Assembly: GCA_000179315.1 (NCBI GenBank)
Contig: ADZZ01000596.1
Coordinates: forward strand, 1 to 44,634
DNA: 44,634 bases
Reading direction: 5' to 3'
Origin: a delta proteobacterium NaphS2
GTDB lineage: Bacteria > Desulfobacterota > DSM-4660 > Desulfatiglandales > Desulfatiglandaceae
In this document: positions 25,821 to 35,432 of the stretch, in pieces
How positions within the stretch are numbered: the first letter of the stretch is position 1
How the letters are laid out: the number at the start of each line of letters is the position of its first letter
Notes under the pieces: model-generated
What the model was told of the DNA's origin: nothing
Databases searched by the model: none
What the model saw: only the letters and a program-made list of their open reading frames with translations
Translations under genes and position numbers: made by a program

Positions 25821-27323
25821 ATGCTGTTAAGAGAACTCATAGAGAACATCAACATCAAAACACTTTCGGGCGGACTGGATTTGGAAATCTCTCACATAAA
25901 CTATGACTCCCGCAGAATTGAGCCCGGCGATCTGTTTGTGGCCATGAAGGGCCAAAGCCTGGATGGTCACGACTTCATTGGGGACGCCGTCCGGAAAGGC
26001 GCTGTTGCCGTTTTATCGGAGTTAAAGACGGATGCGATTGCGCGGAAATTGGCGTGCGAATCGGATCAAATGCCCGTATTACTACAGGTGGAAGACTCGC
26101 GAAAAGCACTATCGCAACTGGCTGCAACGTTTTATGGTCACCCTTTTCGAACCATGAACTTGATCGGCATTACAGGCACCAACGGAAAAACAACCACCAG
26201 TTATCTTTTAGAATTCATACTCGCGGCCGCAGGAAGAAATCCCGGAGTCATCGGCACAATCAACCGTCGCATTGGCCAGCTGTGTTTTAAGTCTTCAGTT
26301 ACTACGCCCGAATCATTGGATTTGATGAAAATCTTGCGCGAAATGGCCGATCAGTCCGCCACCGATGTCATCATGGAAGTATCTTCACACGCGTTGGATC
26401 AGGGAAGGGTTGCGGATTGCCCGTTTCGTGTTGCTCTGTTCACAAATATTTCCAGGGACCACCTGGATTACCATCACTCCATGGACGACTATTTCCGGGC
26501 CAAAAGCCTATTGTTTGAAGGACTTGGAAATCGCGGAAACCAGGGAGCCGCCTGCGCCGTCATCAACACCGATGACCCTTGGGGGAAACACCTTATGGCG
26601 TTGACGCCGGCCAGAACAGTGACTTACGGCCTCGGAAATTCATGTGATGTAACAGCCAAAGATGTCAGCGTCAGCCGCAAAGGGCTCCACGCCAGGCTCA
26701 TTTTCGAAAAAAGAGAGGAAATTGATATTCGGTCATCGCTCATCGGAAACTTTGACATTTACAATATTATGGCGGCCGCTTCCGCTGCCATGGCCATGGG
26801 AGTGGATTCGAAGGCCATTTTGCTGGGCATTGAGCGCATGAAAGGGGTCCCCGGACGTATGGAGCTGGTTCCCAACGACAGATCACTGGCCATTATTGTG
26901 GATTATGCCCACACCCCTGATGCACTGGAAAAGGCGCTGGCTGCAACAAAACAAATCACCAGCGGACGAATTTTGACCGTGTTCGGATGTGGCGGGGACC
27001 GGGACAAAGGGAAAAGATATGAAATGGGCCGAATAGCGGGCGCCAACAGTCACAGAATATTTGTCACTTCGGACAACCCGCGCTCCGAAGACCCCGCTTC
27101 AATCGCCGACCAAATTGAAAAGGGCGTCATCGCTTCCGGACACCAGAATTATGTAATTGAGCTGGATAGAGAGAAGGCCATCAGAATGGCCGTTCGAGAG
27201 GCGGCAAATGATGATCTGGTGCTCATTGCCGGAAAAGGACATGAAGACTACCAGCTTATGGGAAAAACAAGAAGAAATTTCGATGATCGCGTGGTGGCGG
27301 CCCGGGCGGCCTCACTTTCGTAG
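25821..27323 (+). CDS. murE: UDP-MurNAc-tripeptide synthetase MurE (meso-DAP type)
   Basis: MurE adds the third stem-peptide residue to UDP-MurNAc-L-Ala-D-Glu in the cytoplasm. The 500-residue protein shows the N-terminal Mur ligase domain (INYDSRRIEPGDLFVAMKG), the ATP loop GITGTNGKTTT (116-126), the central VMEVSSHALDQGRV and the C-terminal DNPR motif (418-421). DNPR marks enzymes that use meso-diaminopimelate, as expected for a Gram-negative wall. The ATG has no clear Shine-Dalgarno; MLLREL matches the usual N-terminus. It follows ftsI by 37 bases and precedes murF by 17. Confidence 0.95.
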   Translation: MLLRELIENINIKTLSGGLDLEISHINYDSRRIEPGDLFVAMKGQSLDGHDFIGDAVRKGAVAVLSELKTDAIARKLACESDQMPVLLQVEDSRKALSQLAATFYGHPFRTMNLIGITGTNGKTTTSYLLEFILAAAGRNPGVIGTINRRIGQLCFKSSVTTPESLDLMKILREMADQSATDVIMEVSSHALDQGRVADCPFRVALFTNISRDHLDYHHSMDDYFRAKSLLFEGLGNRGNQGAACAVINTDDPWGKHLMALTPARTVTYGLGNSCDVTAKDVSVSRKGLHARLIFEKREEIDIRSSLIGNFDIYNIMAAASAAMAMGVDSKAILLGIERMKGVPGRMELVPNDRSLAIIVDYAHTPDALEKALAATKQITSGRILTVFGCGGDRDKGKRYEMGRIAGANSHRIFVTSDNPRSEDPASIADQIEKGVIASGHQNYVIELDREKAIRMAVREAANDDLVLIAGKGHEDYQLMGKTRRNFDDRVVAARAASLS

Positions 27324-27340
27324 AGGAAACGAAGGAATAT

Positions 27341-28771
27341 ATGGCACCTCGGTGGGGAAAAATATCTTCCAAGGAAATCGTGAAAGCGGTTCATGGAAAC
27401 CTGCTTCATGGAAATCCCCGGGCCTGTTTTGCCGCTTTCAATTCCGACTCGAGGCGTGTGCATCCGGGCGATCTTTTCTGGGCGCTGAAAGGGGAACGTT
27501 TTGATGGTCACGACTTTGTTCATCAGGCCGTTAGAGAGGGCGCTTCGGGTGTGGTTGTGCAAAGGGAATACACGATTTCCGTTGAAAACCGACCTGAAAT
27601 CGCGGTAATTGCCGTTGATAACACGTTAAGGGCCCTGGGAGATCTGGCTGCGTGGTGGCGCAGGCAACATACCGCCAAATTAGCTGCTATCACGGGGAGT
27701 TCAGGAAAAACCACCGCCAAGGAAATGACAGCTGCCATTCTTGAGATGGAAAACAAAACGCTCAAAAACCCCGGCAATCACAACAATCTCATCGGATTGC
27801 CCGTAACCCTTTTAAAACTGGACGAAAGCCACAAGCGGGCAGTCGTTGAAATGGGCATGAACCATAAAGGTGAAATTGCCCGTTTAACTGAAATTGCAGG
27901 TCCGGATACGGCGGCTATTTTGAATGTGGGGATGGCCCATCTGGAAAGGTTGGGTGATATGGATGGCGTTGCTGAAGCCAAAACGGAACTGATCGCACAC
28001 GCTTCTCCAGACACAAAAATCATTTTAAACGGTGATGACGCGGTGCTGATGAAACACGCCACAAAATTTGACAGAAAATTCGTCACATTCGGAATGAAAA
28101 AGGGAAACCATATTCATGCCGTTAACATCGAAACAAAAGGACTTAAGGGGATACGTTTTGATTTGCGCTGGAGCGACGATACGTGGCCGATTCAGCTTCC
28201 CGTATCGGGCGTTCACAATGTCAAAAATGCCTTGGCCGCAGCTGCCATTGCGCTTTCCCTAAAGGAACCTGTCGAAAACATTGCAAGAGGGCTCCGGAAT
28301 TTTAAAGGCGTTAAAGGACGATTCCAGTGCATACCCCTTGAAGGAGATATCATTCTGATCGATGACACCTATAATGCCAACCCTTCCGCTTTGGAAACCG
28401 CCCTTCTTTCCGCTTTAAAGATGGTAGACAGAGATGGAAGGCTGATTGTGGGGCTGGGAGATATGCTGGAACTTGGGGAGGCCGCAGTCTCCGCCCACCG
28501 GGAAGCGGGCAGCCGGATTGCCGAATCAGGTGCTTCCAGGCTCTTCTTCATGGGAACCCATGGAGAACACGTCAGAAACGGGGCCATCGCGGCAGGCATG
28601 CCTTCAAATCATGTCATCATTTCTGAAACCCACGACGAACTCACCGCAAACATAATCCGCAAAGCACGGCCCAAGGATGTAATTTTTCTGAAAGGTTCCA
28701 GAAAGATGCAATTTGAAAAAGTCTCGGAAGGGCTTGAAATGCATTTGAAGAGAAGTTTTGTCAAAGGATAG
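27341..28771 (+). CDS. murF: UDP-MurNAc-tripeptide-D-Ala-D-Ala ligase MurF
   Basis: MurF attaches D-Ala-D-Ala to the UDP-MurNAc-tripeptide, finishing the cytoplasmic precursor. The 476-residue product has the N-terminal substrate domain (FNSDSRRVHPGDLFWALKGE), the ATP loop AITGSSGKTTAKE (116-128), the NHNNLIGLP and EMGMNHKGEI blocks and the C-terminal DDTYNANPSA. A good GAAGGA precedes the ATG. No ddl gene for making D-Ala-D-Ala is present in this window. It is followed by a receiver-domain gene rather than directly by mraY. Confidence 0.95.
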   Translation: MAPRWGKISSKEIVKAVHGNLLHGNPRACFAAFNSDSRRVHPGDLFWALKGERFDGHDFVHQAVREGASGVVVQREYTISVENRPEIAVIAVDNTLRALGDLAAWWRRQHTAKLAAITGSSGKTTAKEMTAAILEMENKTLKNPGNHNNLIGLPVTLLKLDESHKRAVVEMGMNHKGEIARLTEIAGPDTAAILNVGMAHLERLGDMDGVAEAKTELIAHASPDTKIILNGDDAVLMKHATKFDRKFVTFGMKKGNHIHAVNIETKGLKGIRFDLRWSDDTWPIQLPVSGVHNVKNALAAAAIALSLKEPVENIARGLRNFKGVKGRFQCIPLEGDIILIDDTYNANPSALETALLSALKMVDRDGRLIVGLGDMLELGEAAVSAHREAGSRIAESGASRLFFMGTHGEHVRNGAIAAGMPSNHVIISETHDELTANIIRKARPKDVIFLKGSRKMQFEKVSEGLEMHLKRSFVKG

Positions 28772-28816
28772 ATGAAACCGGACGGTTACTTCTAGCAAAC
28801 AGGAGAAAAAGTAAGA

Positions 28817-29218
28817 ATGGAAAAGCCAATCAAAGTGCTGGTGGTGGACGATGAAAAAGGGATTCGGTACCTGTTGTCGGAAGCGCTGCTGCACGGGGGT
28901 TTTGAGGTGAGCCTCGCAAGGGACGGCCAGGAATCTTTGGAAAAACTGGAGAACAATCATTTTGATCTGGTGGTCACGGATATCAATATGCCCCGTCTGG
29001 ACGGCGTAAGTATGCTCAAGAGTATGCGACAGTCAGGAAGGGAAGAGAAAATCATTATCATGACGGGAAACCCTTCGGATCAAAGGCTCACGGACAAAGA
29101 CCTGCCGCAGGTCGTAACCCGATTATGCAAACCCTTTGATATGGATAAATTTTTGGATGTGGTCATCGCTGCAACCGCCAACCGTGAAGTCCAGGCGATT
29201 CAGAGTCAGACACGCTAG
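28817..29218 (+). CDS. Stand-alone response-regulator receiver protein
   Basis: This 133-residue CheY-like protein has the full phosphorylation set: acidic pair Asp11-Asp12, phosphoacceptor Asp55 (VVTDINMPRLDG), Thr83 (IIMTGN) and Lys105 (LCKPF). The C-terminus continues only about 25 residues and contains no DNA-binding or enzymatic domain, so it should act by protein-protein contact. It lies between murF (45-base gap) and mraY (32-base gap) with an AGGAGA before its ATG, and is co-directional with both. No histidine kinase is visible in the window. It may signal to the cell-wall or division machinery, but that is inferred from position only. Confidence 0.9.
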   Translation: MEKPIKVLVVDDEKGIRYLLSEALLHGGFEVSLARDGQESLEKLENNHFDLVVTDINMPRLDGVSMLKSMRQSGREEKIIIMTGNPSDQRLTDKDLPQVVTRLCKPFDMDKFLDVVIAATANREVQAIQSQTR

Positions 29219-29250
29219 ATGCCCCGTAACTAAATTAGGTTCAAAGGTCG

Positions 29251-30330
29251 ATGATTTACAAACTGATATATCTTCTCCATTCGGATTATTCCTGGCTCAA
29301 CGTTTTCAGGTACATTACCTTCAGGACGATCCTTTCCAGTCTGACAGGCCTGTTGCTCTGTTTTTTTGTGGGCGCCTGGGGCATCAAAAAACTTCGGGCC
29401 CTGCAGATTGGGGAAAAGATCCGGGAAGATGGTCCACCCGATCACCAGGCCAAAGCCGGCACCCCTACCATGGGCGGATGTCTGATCCTGCCGGCAATCG
29501 TCGTAGCGACATTGATGTGGGCGGATCCCCTCAACCGCTATATTCAGCTCGCCGTTTTCGTGGTCCTGTTTTTCGGCGCCATCGGTTTTGCGGACGATTA
29601 TTCAAAGGTGACGGGGAAAAACCGCAATGGCATGAGCGCCTCGACGAAATTTACCCTTCAGATCGTTGGCGCCCTGTTGGTGGCCACCGCACTCTATTTA
29701 TTTCCTGAATTTGATTCCAGACTCAATGTGCCCTTTTTGAAACATATCGCACCGGATCTTGGATGGGGATACATTCCCCTTGCCGTCTTCATCATTGTGG
29801 GTACTTCCAATGCCGTCAATTTAACCGACGGACTGGATGGACTGGCCATCAGTCCGTTGATTGTGGCCTTCGGTTGTTACCTGATCTTCGCTTATTTGGC
29901 GGGAAATATAAAAATTGCATCCTATCTCCAGATTCCCTATTTGCCTGGCGCCGGTGAAATCTCCATCCTCTGCGGCGCGGCGGTGGGCGCGGGCCTGGGC
30001 TTTCTCTGGTACAATGCTTATCCCGCTGAAATATTCATGGGTGACGTTGGATCACTGCCCCTTGGGGCGCTACTGGGAACGGTTGCCGTCATCACAAAGC
30101 AGGAACTTGTCCTGATTTTGGTGGGAGGGCTTTTTGTCTTTGAAGCCCTCAGCGTTATTTTTCAAGTGGCCTACTTCAGGCTGACGGGAGGACAGCGAAT
30201 TTTTCGAATGGCCCCCATCCATCACCATTTTGAATTGAAGGGGTGGCCTGAACCGAAAGTCATCGTGCGCTTCTGGATCATTGCCATCATCCTGGCACTT
30301 TTATCCATCAGCACCCTCAAATTGAGGTAA
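29251..30330 (+). CDS. mraY: Phospho-MurNAc-pentapeptide transferase MraY
   Basis: MraY transfers phospho-MurNAc-pentapeptide to undecaprenyl phosphate in the inner membrane, forming lipid I. The 359-residue protein is polytopic (about ten helices) with the family motifs GTPTMGG (70-76), GFADDYSKV with the paired Asp, [25 protein letters not shown] and the His-rich [16 protein letters not shown] lies just upstream of the ATG. It is separated from murF by the receiver gene, and the next start (murD) follows after four bases. Confidence 0.96.
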   Translation: MIYKLIYLLHSDYSWLNVFRYITFRTILSSLTGLLLCFFVGAWGIKKLRALQIGEKIREDGPPDHQAKAGTPTMGGCLILPAIVVATLMWADPLNRYIQLAVFVVLFFGAIGFADDYSKVTGKNRNGMSASTKFTLQIVGALLVATALYLFPEFDSRLNVPFLKHIAPDLGWGYIPLAVFIIVGTSNAVNLTDGLDGLAISPLIVAFGCYLIFAYLAGNIKIASYLQIPYLPGAGEISILCGAAVGAGLGFLWYNAYPAEIFMGDVGSLPLGALLGTVAVITKQELVLILVGGLFVFEALSVIFQVAYFRLTGGQRIFRMAPIHHHFELKGWPEPKVIVRFWIIAIILALLSISTLKLR

Positions 30331-30334
30331 CAAA

Positions 30335-31738
30335 TTGAATATCGCTCAAGATCAAAATCCTTCTCTTCTTATTCCAGGCTCCAGGTTTCTGGTGGTGGGC
30401 CTCGGTACCTCGGGATACTGGGCTGCCAAATGGCTGGTTGAGAAAGGCGCCGAGGTTACCGTGAGCGATGCAAGGGAAGCATCCCGACTGAATGATGAAT
30501 ATCAAAACGAACTTAACAGCTTAGGCGTTTCACTGGAAACGGGGAAGCACCGTGAAAAAACATTCCTTGAAACCGATGCCATTGTCCTAAGTCCCGGTGT
30601 CCCTTTGGACACACCGTTTATGAAAGCAGCACTTAAAAGGCAAATACCCATCATAGGGGAAATGGAACTGGCAGCGAGGCATGTTGACGTTCCGATCATT
30701 GCCGCTACCGGAACAAACGGCAAAACCACCGTAACCTCATTTCTGGGACGAATGCTGGAAGATCAGGGACTTGCCGTTTTTGTGGGCGGCAACATCGGTA
30801 CCCCTCTCACAGCGTATCTGATGGGAGAAATGAAGGCCGATTATCTGGTGGTGGAAATCAGCAGTTTTCAACTGGACACCATTGAGCGATTCACTCCGGA
30901 AATTTCCATCATTTTGAACATATCGCCGGACCACCTTGATCGTTATGCCGACTATTCCGCTTACATACATTCAAAATTAAGGATTTTTGAAAATCAGGGC
31001 GCGGGGCAAACGGTCATCCTCAATGATGACGACATCGTTCTCAAAAAGACGACCCCGCCCGAAGGCACTTCCGTATTGCGCTACGGGCTTAAAAAAGGGG
31101 CGGGAATTGATGCCTTTATTGAAAATGAAGGGATTCTTTCAGCGGTAACGGAAAAAGGCCGTTTTAATTTGAGCGCCTTTTCCCTGCCGGGCGCACACAA
31201 TCTGGAAAACCTGCTTGCCGTTGTTCTGGCGGGGCAGGCCCTTGGTTTGGCCCCCGAGCCCATTCAGAAAACCATTAATGCGTTCAAGGGGCTTTCCAAT
31301 CGTCTTGAGCGGGTATGCGCAAACGGGCATGGGTTTCTGCAAAAAAAAGTGCAATTTTATAACGATTCAAAGGCGACCAATGTGGATGCAGCCGTGAGAG
31401 CCGTACAGAGCTTTGACAAACCCTTGATCCTTATCGCGGGAGGCAGACACAAGGGTTCCAACTATCAGCCGCTGGTCAATGCCTGCAAAGGGCATGTGAA
31501 GGGAGCGGTTTTCATGGGAGAATCGGCAAGCCTCCTGGCCGAGGCTTTCACCGGTGAAACACCCTTTTCTTTGGCCGAAACCATGCCGGATGCGGTAAAA
31601 AAGGCCGCCCATATGGCCGAAAGCGGCGATGTGGTGCTGCTGGCACCCGCCTGCTCGAGTTTTGATATGTTTGAAAACTACGATCAACGTGGCAGGGCTT
31701 TCAAAAGCGCTGTCGAGGGCCTCTCAAATGGGAGATAA
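30335..31738 (+). CDS. murD: UDP-MurNAc-L-alanine:D-glutamate ligase MurD
   Basis: MurD adds D-Glu to UDP-MurNAc-L-Ala. The 467-residue product has an N-terminal Rossmann-like domain (FLVVGLGTSGYWAAKWL), the ATP loop ATGTNGKTT (124-132), the EISSFQLDTIERF block and the C-terminal YNDSKATNVDAAV and ACSSFDMFENYDQRG. Translation appears to start at TTG 30335: GAGGT lies seven bases upstream and no ATG occurs near the family N-terminus. Its end overlaps ftsW by 11 bases. Confidence 0.94.
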   Translation: MNIAQDQNPSLLIPGSRFLVVGLGTSGYWAAKWLVEKGAEVTVSDAREASRLNDEYQNELNSLGVSLETGKHREKTFLETDAIVLSPGVPLDTPFMKAALKRQIPIIGEMELAARHVDVPIIAATGTNGKTTVTSFLGRMLEDQGLAVFVGGNIGTPLTAYLMGEMKADYLVVEISSFQLDTIERFTPEISIILNISPDHLDRYADYSAYIHSKLRIFENQGAGQTVILNDDDIVLKKTTPPEGTSVLRYGLKKGAGIDAFIENEGILSAVTEKGRFNLSAFSLPGAHNLENLLAVVLAGQALGLAPEPIQKTINAFKGLSNRLERVCANGHGFLQKKVQFYNDSKATNVDAAVRAVQSFDKPLILIAGGRHKGSNYQPLVNACKGHVKGAVFMGESASLLAEAFTGETPFSLAETMPDAVKKAAHMAESGDVVLLAPACSSFDMFENYDQRGRAFKSAVEGLSNGR

Positions 31739-32837
31739 GGCAAAGGTCTACGCGGGATACAATTTAATGATCCTCATTCCGGTGATCCTTCTGATCGCTC
31801 TGGGGCTGCTCATGGTTTACAGCGCCAGTAACAACATTGCCGAACACCGTTTCGGAGACAGCAACTTCTACTTGAGGAAACAGGTCCTGTTTTGCACTTT
31901 GGGAATTGTCGCCATGCTGATCGCGCGGTACATCCCCTGCACCCTCTACAAAAAGCTGGTGTACCCCCTGTTGCTTTTGAGTGTTCTCTTTCTGTCAGCT
32001 CTTTTTGTTCCCGGCCTGGGCCGAAGGGTGGGCGGCGCTTACCGATGGATAAATCTGGGTGGGTTCTCTTTTCAGCCTTCTGAAATGGTGAAGTTTTCCC
32101 TGGCAGTTTATTTGGCTTATTCCATGAGCAAGAAAGGGACGGACTTGGAATTATTTACAAAGGGCCTGCTGCCCCACCTGCTGGTGGTGGGCGTATTCAT
32201 GGTGCTCATTTATCTGCAACCGGACCTTGGGACAGCCGTCATTATAGGTGCCTGGGCGCTGGTATTGCTCTTTGTGGGAGGGGTCCGAATCCTGCAGCTT
32301 TTGGCGCTGTTGCTGTTGGCTGCACCGTTTTTCGCGTATTTGGTCTGGAATGCCGAATACAGGGTCAAAAGGTGGCTGGCCTTTTTGAACCCCTGGGATG
32401 ACCCAAAGGGAATCGGTTTTCAGATTATCCACTCGTTTCTGGCCTTCGGTTCGGGAGGCATATTCGGCGCGGGCCTGGGGAACAGCAAGCAGAAACTGTT
32501 CTATCTACCCGAACCCCATACGGATTTTGTTCTCTCCATCATGGGTGAAGAACTGGGCCTTCTGGGCGTAACCGTCGCCATTGTACTGTTCGGGGTTTTG
32601 ATCATGGGTGGCATTCGAATCGCACTTAACTCCAAAGATCTTTACAGCAGCTATCTGGCGCTTGGTCTAACCTGTTTTTTGGGTCTTCAAGTCATCGTCA
32701 ACATGGCCGTGGTCCTGGGACTGCTGCCTACAAAGGGCCTCACGCTTCCTTTTATCAGCTATGGCGGTTCATCCCTGGTGATGACGCTGGCAGGTATCGG
32801 GGTCCTTTTGAATATTTCTTCGAGGAACTCAAGTTAA
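31728..32837 (+). CDS. ftsW: SEDS glycosyltransferase FtsW
   Basis: FtsW is the septal peptidoglycan polymerase that works with FtsI. The 369-residue protein has about ten membrane helices and the SEDS signatures GAYRWINLGGFSFQPSEMVK (extracellular loop and PSE motif), LVYLQPDLG-type IYLQPDLGTA, the loop LPEPHTDFVLSIMGEELG and the final PFISYGGSS. I chose ATG 31728, which has GAGGGC upstream and starts just before the first helix; an earlier in-frame ATG at 31629 would add 33 residues that are only the shadow of murD. The 11-base overlap with murD suggests coupling. Confidence 0.93.
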   Translation: MGDKAKVYAGYNLMILIPVILLIALGLLMVYSASNNIAEHRFGDSNFYLRKQVLFCTLGIVAMLIARYIPCTLYKKLVYPLLLLSVLFLSALFVPGLGRRVGGAYRWINLGGFSFQPSEMVKFSLAVYLAYSMSKKGTDLELFTKGLLPHLLVVGVFMVLIYLQPDLGTAVIIGAWALVLLFVGGVRILQLLALLLLAAPFFAYLVWNAEYRVKRWLAFLNPWDDPKGIGFQIIHSFLAFGSGGIFGAGLGNSKQKLFYLPEPHTDFVLSIMGEELGLLGVTVAIVLFGVLIMGGIRIALNSKDLYSSYLALGLTCFLGLQVIVNMAVVLGLLPTKGLTLPFISYGGSSLVMTLAGIGVLLNISSRNSS

Positions 32838-32847
32838 CGGATAACAA

Positions 32848-33972
32848 ATGACTGAGGGGAAAGGACAGAAGATACGTTGCATCATCGCGGGAGGCGGAAC
32901 CGGTGGACACCTGTTTCCGGGGATTGCCATCGCCAGGGAACTGGAAGCCAGGGATCCTGATGCATCGGTTCTTTTTGTGGTAGGCCGCAGAAGGATGGAG
33001 TCGGAAATTCTTCGGAAATACGGCTTTCGAGTGGCCTTTATTCGGGTGGAGGGCATGAAAGGCCGTGGATGGAAAAAAGGCCTCGCTGTTTTGAGCATGC
33101 TGCCGGGGAGTCTTTTTCAGTCAATGAAGATCATCAGGGGATTCAGGCCGTCTTTTGTGGTCGGTGTAGGCGGCTATTCCGCCGGACCGTTCTGCCTGGC
33201 TGCCAGGCTGCTTGGCGTACCCACGGCCATCCATGAGCAAAACTCTTATCCGGGACTGACCAACCGTTTGCTGGCCCGCGTTGTGGATCGCATTTTTATC
33301 TCTTTTAGAGAAAGCGCCGCCCACTTCAAAAACAGAGACATCCTCCTTACGGGCAACCCCGTAAGGCGTGAATTGATGTCGTTCCCGCTGGATGCTGTCG
33401 TTGAAACGCCGTCCTTCACGGTTATGGTGGTGGGCGGAAGTCAGGGCGCCAGAGCCATCAACGATGCCTTTGTGAAGGCTTACGGCATTTTAAGAAAATC
33501 GGGGAAAGCCTTCGACTTCATTCATCAGACAGGAAAACAGGATCATCAGAGGGTCCTTTCGGACTATCGGGCGGAAGGTTTTGAAGGTCGGGACATTGAA
33601 ACAAAAGTGCTTCCTTTTATTGAGGACATGGCTTCAGCCTATCACCGGGCAACCATGGTGGTCGGCCGGGCCGGGGCAACGACCCTGTTTGAACTGGCAG
33701 CCCTTGGGAAACCGTCGATCCTCATTCCATATCCCTATGCGACCAATGGACATCAGGAAACCAATGCCCGGTCACTGGCGCAGATGGGCGGAGCGGAAAT
33801 GATCCTTCAGAAAGATCTGAGCGCTGAGGGCCTGGCAAGCACCATTACAGATTACATGGCGCACCCTCAGAAGCTGCAAAGAATGGGTGAAGCCGCCCGA
33901 GGATTCGGCCGTCCGGACGCAGCCCGAATGATCGTGGATCAGCTTATGATGTTTTTGCCGGCTGGCGGTTAA
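32848..33972 (+). CDS. murG: Lipid II synthase MurG
   Basis: MurG (374 residues) transfers GlcNAc from UDP-GlcNAc to lipid I on the cytoplasmic face of the membrane. It has the GT-B glycosyltransferase layout: N-terminal GGGTGGHLFPGIAIA (15-29), the VGGYSAGPFCLAARLLGVPT segment, the central GGSQGARAIND, and the C-terminal UDP-GlcNAc site with GRAGATTLFELAALGKPSIL and NGHQETNA. It starts ten bases after ftsW. The UDP-GlcNAc substrate depends on GlmM and GlmU activity, linking it to the leftward glmM operon of this window. Confidence 0.95.
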   Translation: MTEGKGQKIRCIIAGGGTGGHLFPGIAIARELEARDPDASVLFVVGRRRMESEILRKYGFRVAFIRVEGMKGRGWKKGLAVLSMLPGSLFQSMKIIRGFRPSFVVGVGGYSAGPFCLAARLLGVPTAIHEQNSYPGLTNRLLARVVDRIFISFRESAAHFKNRDILLTGNPVRRELMSFPLDAVVETPSFTVMVVGGSQGARAINDAFVKAYGILRKSGKAFDFIHQTGKQDHQRVLSDYRAEGFEGRDIETKVLPFIEDMASAYHRATMVVGRAGATTLFELAALGKPSILIPYPYATNGHQETNARSLAQMGGAEMILQKDLSAEGLASTITDYMAHPQKLQRMGEAARGFGRPDAARMIVDQLMMFLPAGG

Positions 33973-34009
33973 CTGTTAACTTTCAAACGCAGAAGGTATC
34001 GGAAAGATC

Positions 34010-35383
34010 ATGAAACAGTTCGGTAAGGCAAAGCATATTCATTTTGTGGGCATCGGGGGCATCGGCATGAGCGGGCTTGCCGAACTGTTGATCAACCTGG
34101 GATACATTGTCAGCGGTTCCGATCTAAAGGATTCCGCTGCTACCAAAAGACTTTCAAAACTGGGATGCCGGGTATTCAGGGGCCACAAACGCGACAACAT
34201 TCAGGAAGCCGACGTGGTGGTCTACTCTTCGGCGGTCGGCTTTCAAAACCCGGAACTTCAGGAAGCCAAAGACCGGTACATCCCGGTCATCCCCAGGGCT
34301 GAGATGTTGGCGGAACTCATGCGCCTCAAATATGGTGTCGCCATCGCGGGAGCCCATGGAAAAACAACCACCACATCCATGGTCGCCTCTATCCTGATGC
34401 GGGGAGGACTCGATCCCACAGTGGTCATCGGTGGGCGCCTGGATATCTGGGGAGGCTCCAATGCCAAACTGGGCCAGGGCGATGTTTTGGTGGCGGAAAC
34501 AGATGAAAGCGACGGATCGTTTCTGGCGCTCTCTCCGAGCATCGCGGTGGTAACCAATATTGATCATGAACACATGGACCATTATGGCAGCATGGCGGCC
34601 ATTCGGCGAACCTTTGTAGATTTTATTAATAAGATTCCCTTTTACGGTATCGCCATCCTCTGTCAGGACAACGAGGAAATTCAGGGCATCATTCCTCAGT
34701 TAAAAAAAAGGTATATCACTTACGGCATGAGCACGCAGGCCGATCTCAGAGGAAAAGATCTTAGAAACGAAAAATGGGGCACCAGTCTGGAAGTCATTTA
34801 CCGAAATAATTCCATGGGTCGCATTTCCGTGGGAATGCCCGGTGCGCACAACGCTTTAAACGCCCTGGCTGCCACCGCCGTGGGTCTCGAGCTTGACCTT
34901 GAGATGGGAGTCATTGGTGAAGGTCTCACCGCCCTGGGGGGACTTGCCAGGCGGTTACAGATAAAGGGAGAAAAAAACGGCATCATGGTCATGGACGACT
35001 ATGGACATCATCCCACCGAAATCATGGCGACCCTTAAAACCGTGAAAACCTGCTGGTCCGAAAAGAGGTTGGTGGTCGTTTTCCAACCGCATCGCTACAC
35101 GCGTACACAGTCATTGCTGGACCGTTTCGTGATTTCCTTCAATGATGCGGACGTCCTTTTGGTGACGCCCATCTACCCCGCAGGGGAGGACCCCATTGAG
35201 AATATCAATTCGGAAAACCTGGTCCGGGAAATCAAAGAACACGGACACAAGGAAGTGATTTTCTGCAACGACCTTAAAGCGGTGGTGCCCACACTTCTAA
35301 AATTGCTGACGCCCGGTGACCTTGTGCTGACACTGGGGGCGGGCAACGTCCACAAGGAAGGGGAGCGCTTTTTGGCACAATAA
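34010..35383 (+). CDS. murC: UDP-N-acetylmuramate-L-alanine ligase MurC
   Basis: MurC adds the first stem-peptide residue, L-Ala, to UDP-MurNAc. The 457-residue protein carries the N-terminal HFVGIGGIGMSGLAELL nucleotide-sugar domain, the ATP loop AGAHGKTTTTS (113-123), the ETDESDGSFL and NIDHEHMDHY blocks and the C-terminal DDYGHHPTE followed by VVFQPHRYTRT. All are canonical. It follows murG by 37 bases with no terminator and leads into murB. Confidence 0.96.
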   Translation: MKQFGKAKHIHFVGIGGIGMSGLAELLINLGYIVSGSDLKDSAATKRLSKLGCRVFRGHKRDNIQEADVVVYSSAVGFQNPELQEAKDRYIPVIPRAEMLAELMRLKYGVAIAGAHGKTTTTSMVASILMRGGLDPTVVIGGRLDIWGGSNAKLGQGDVLVAETDESDGSFLALSPSIAVVTNIDHEHMDHYGSMAAIRRTFVDFINKIPFYGIAILCQDNEEIQGIIPQLKKRYITYGMSTQADLRGKDLRNEKWGTSLEVIYRNNSMGRISVGMPGAHNALNALAATAVGLELDLEMGVIGEGLTALGGLARRLQIKGEKNGIMVMDDYGHHPTEIMATLKTVKTCWSEKRLVVVFQPHRYTRTQSLLDRFVISFNDADVLLVTPIYPAGEDPIENINSENLVREIKEHGHKEVIFCNDLKAVVPTLLKLLTPGDLVLTLGAGNVHKEGERFLAQ

Positions 35384-35432
35384 AACTAACGCTGACAATT
35401 TTTCGGTTTGCAGCCGGCAGCACATTGAGAAA

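Noticed and set aside
31629-31727. Longer FtsW N-terminus starting inside murD
   Set aside because: The 33 extra residues are a murD shadow without a ribosome-binding site; ATG 31728 fits the family.
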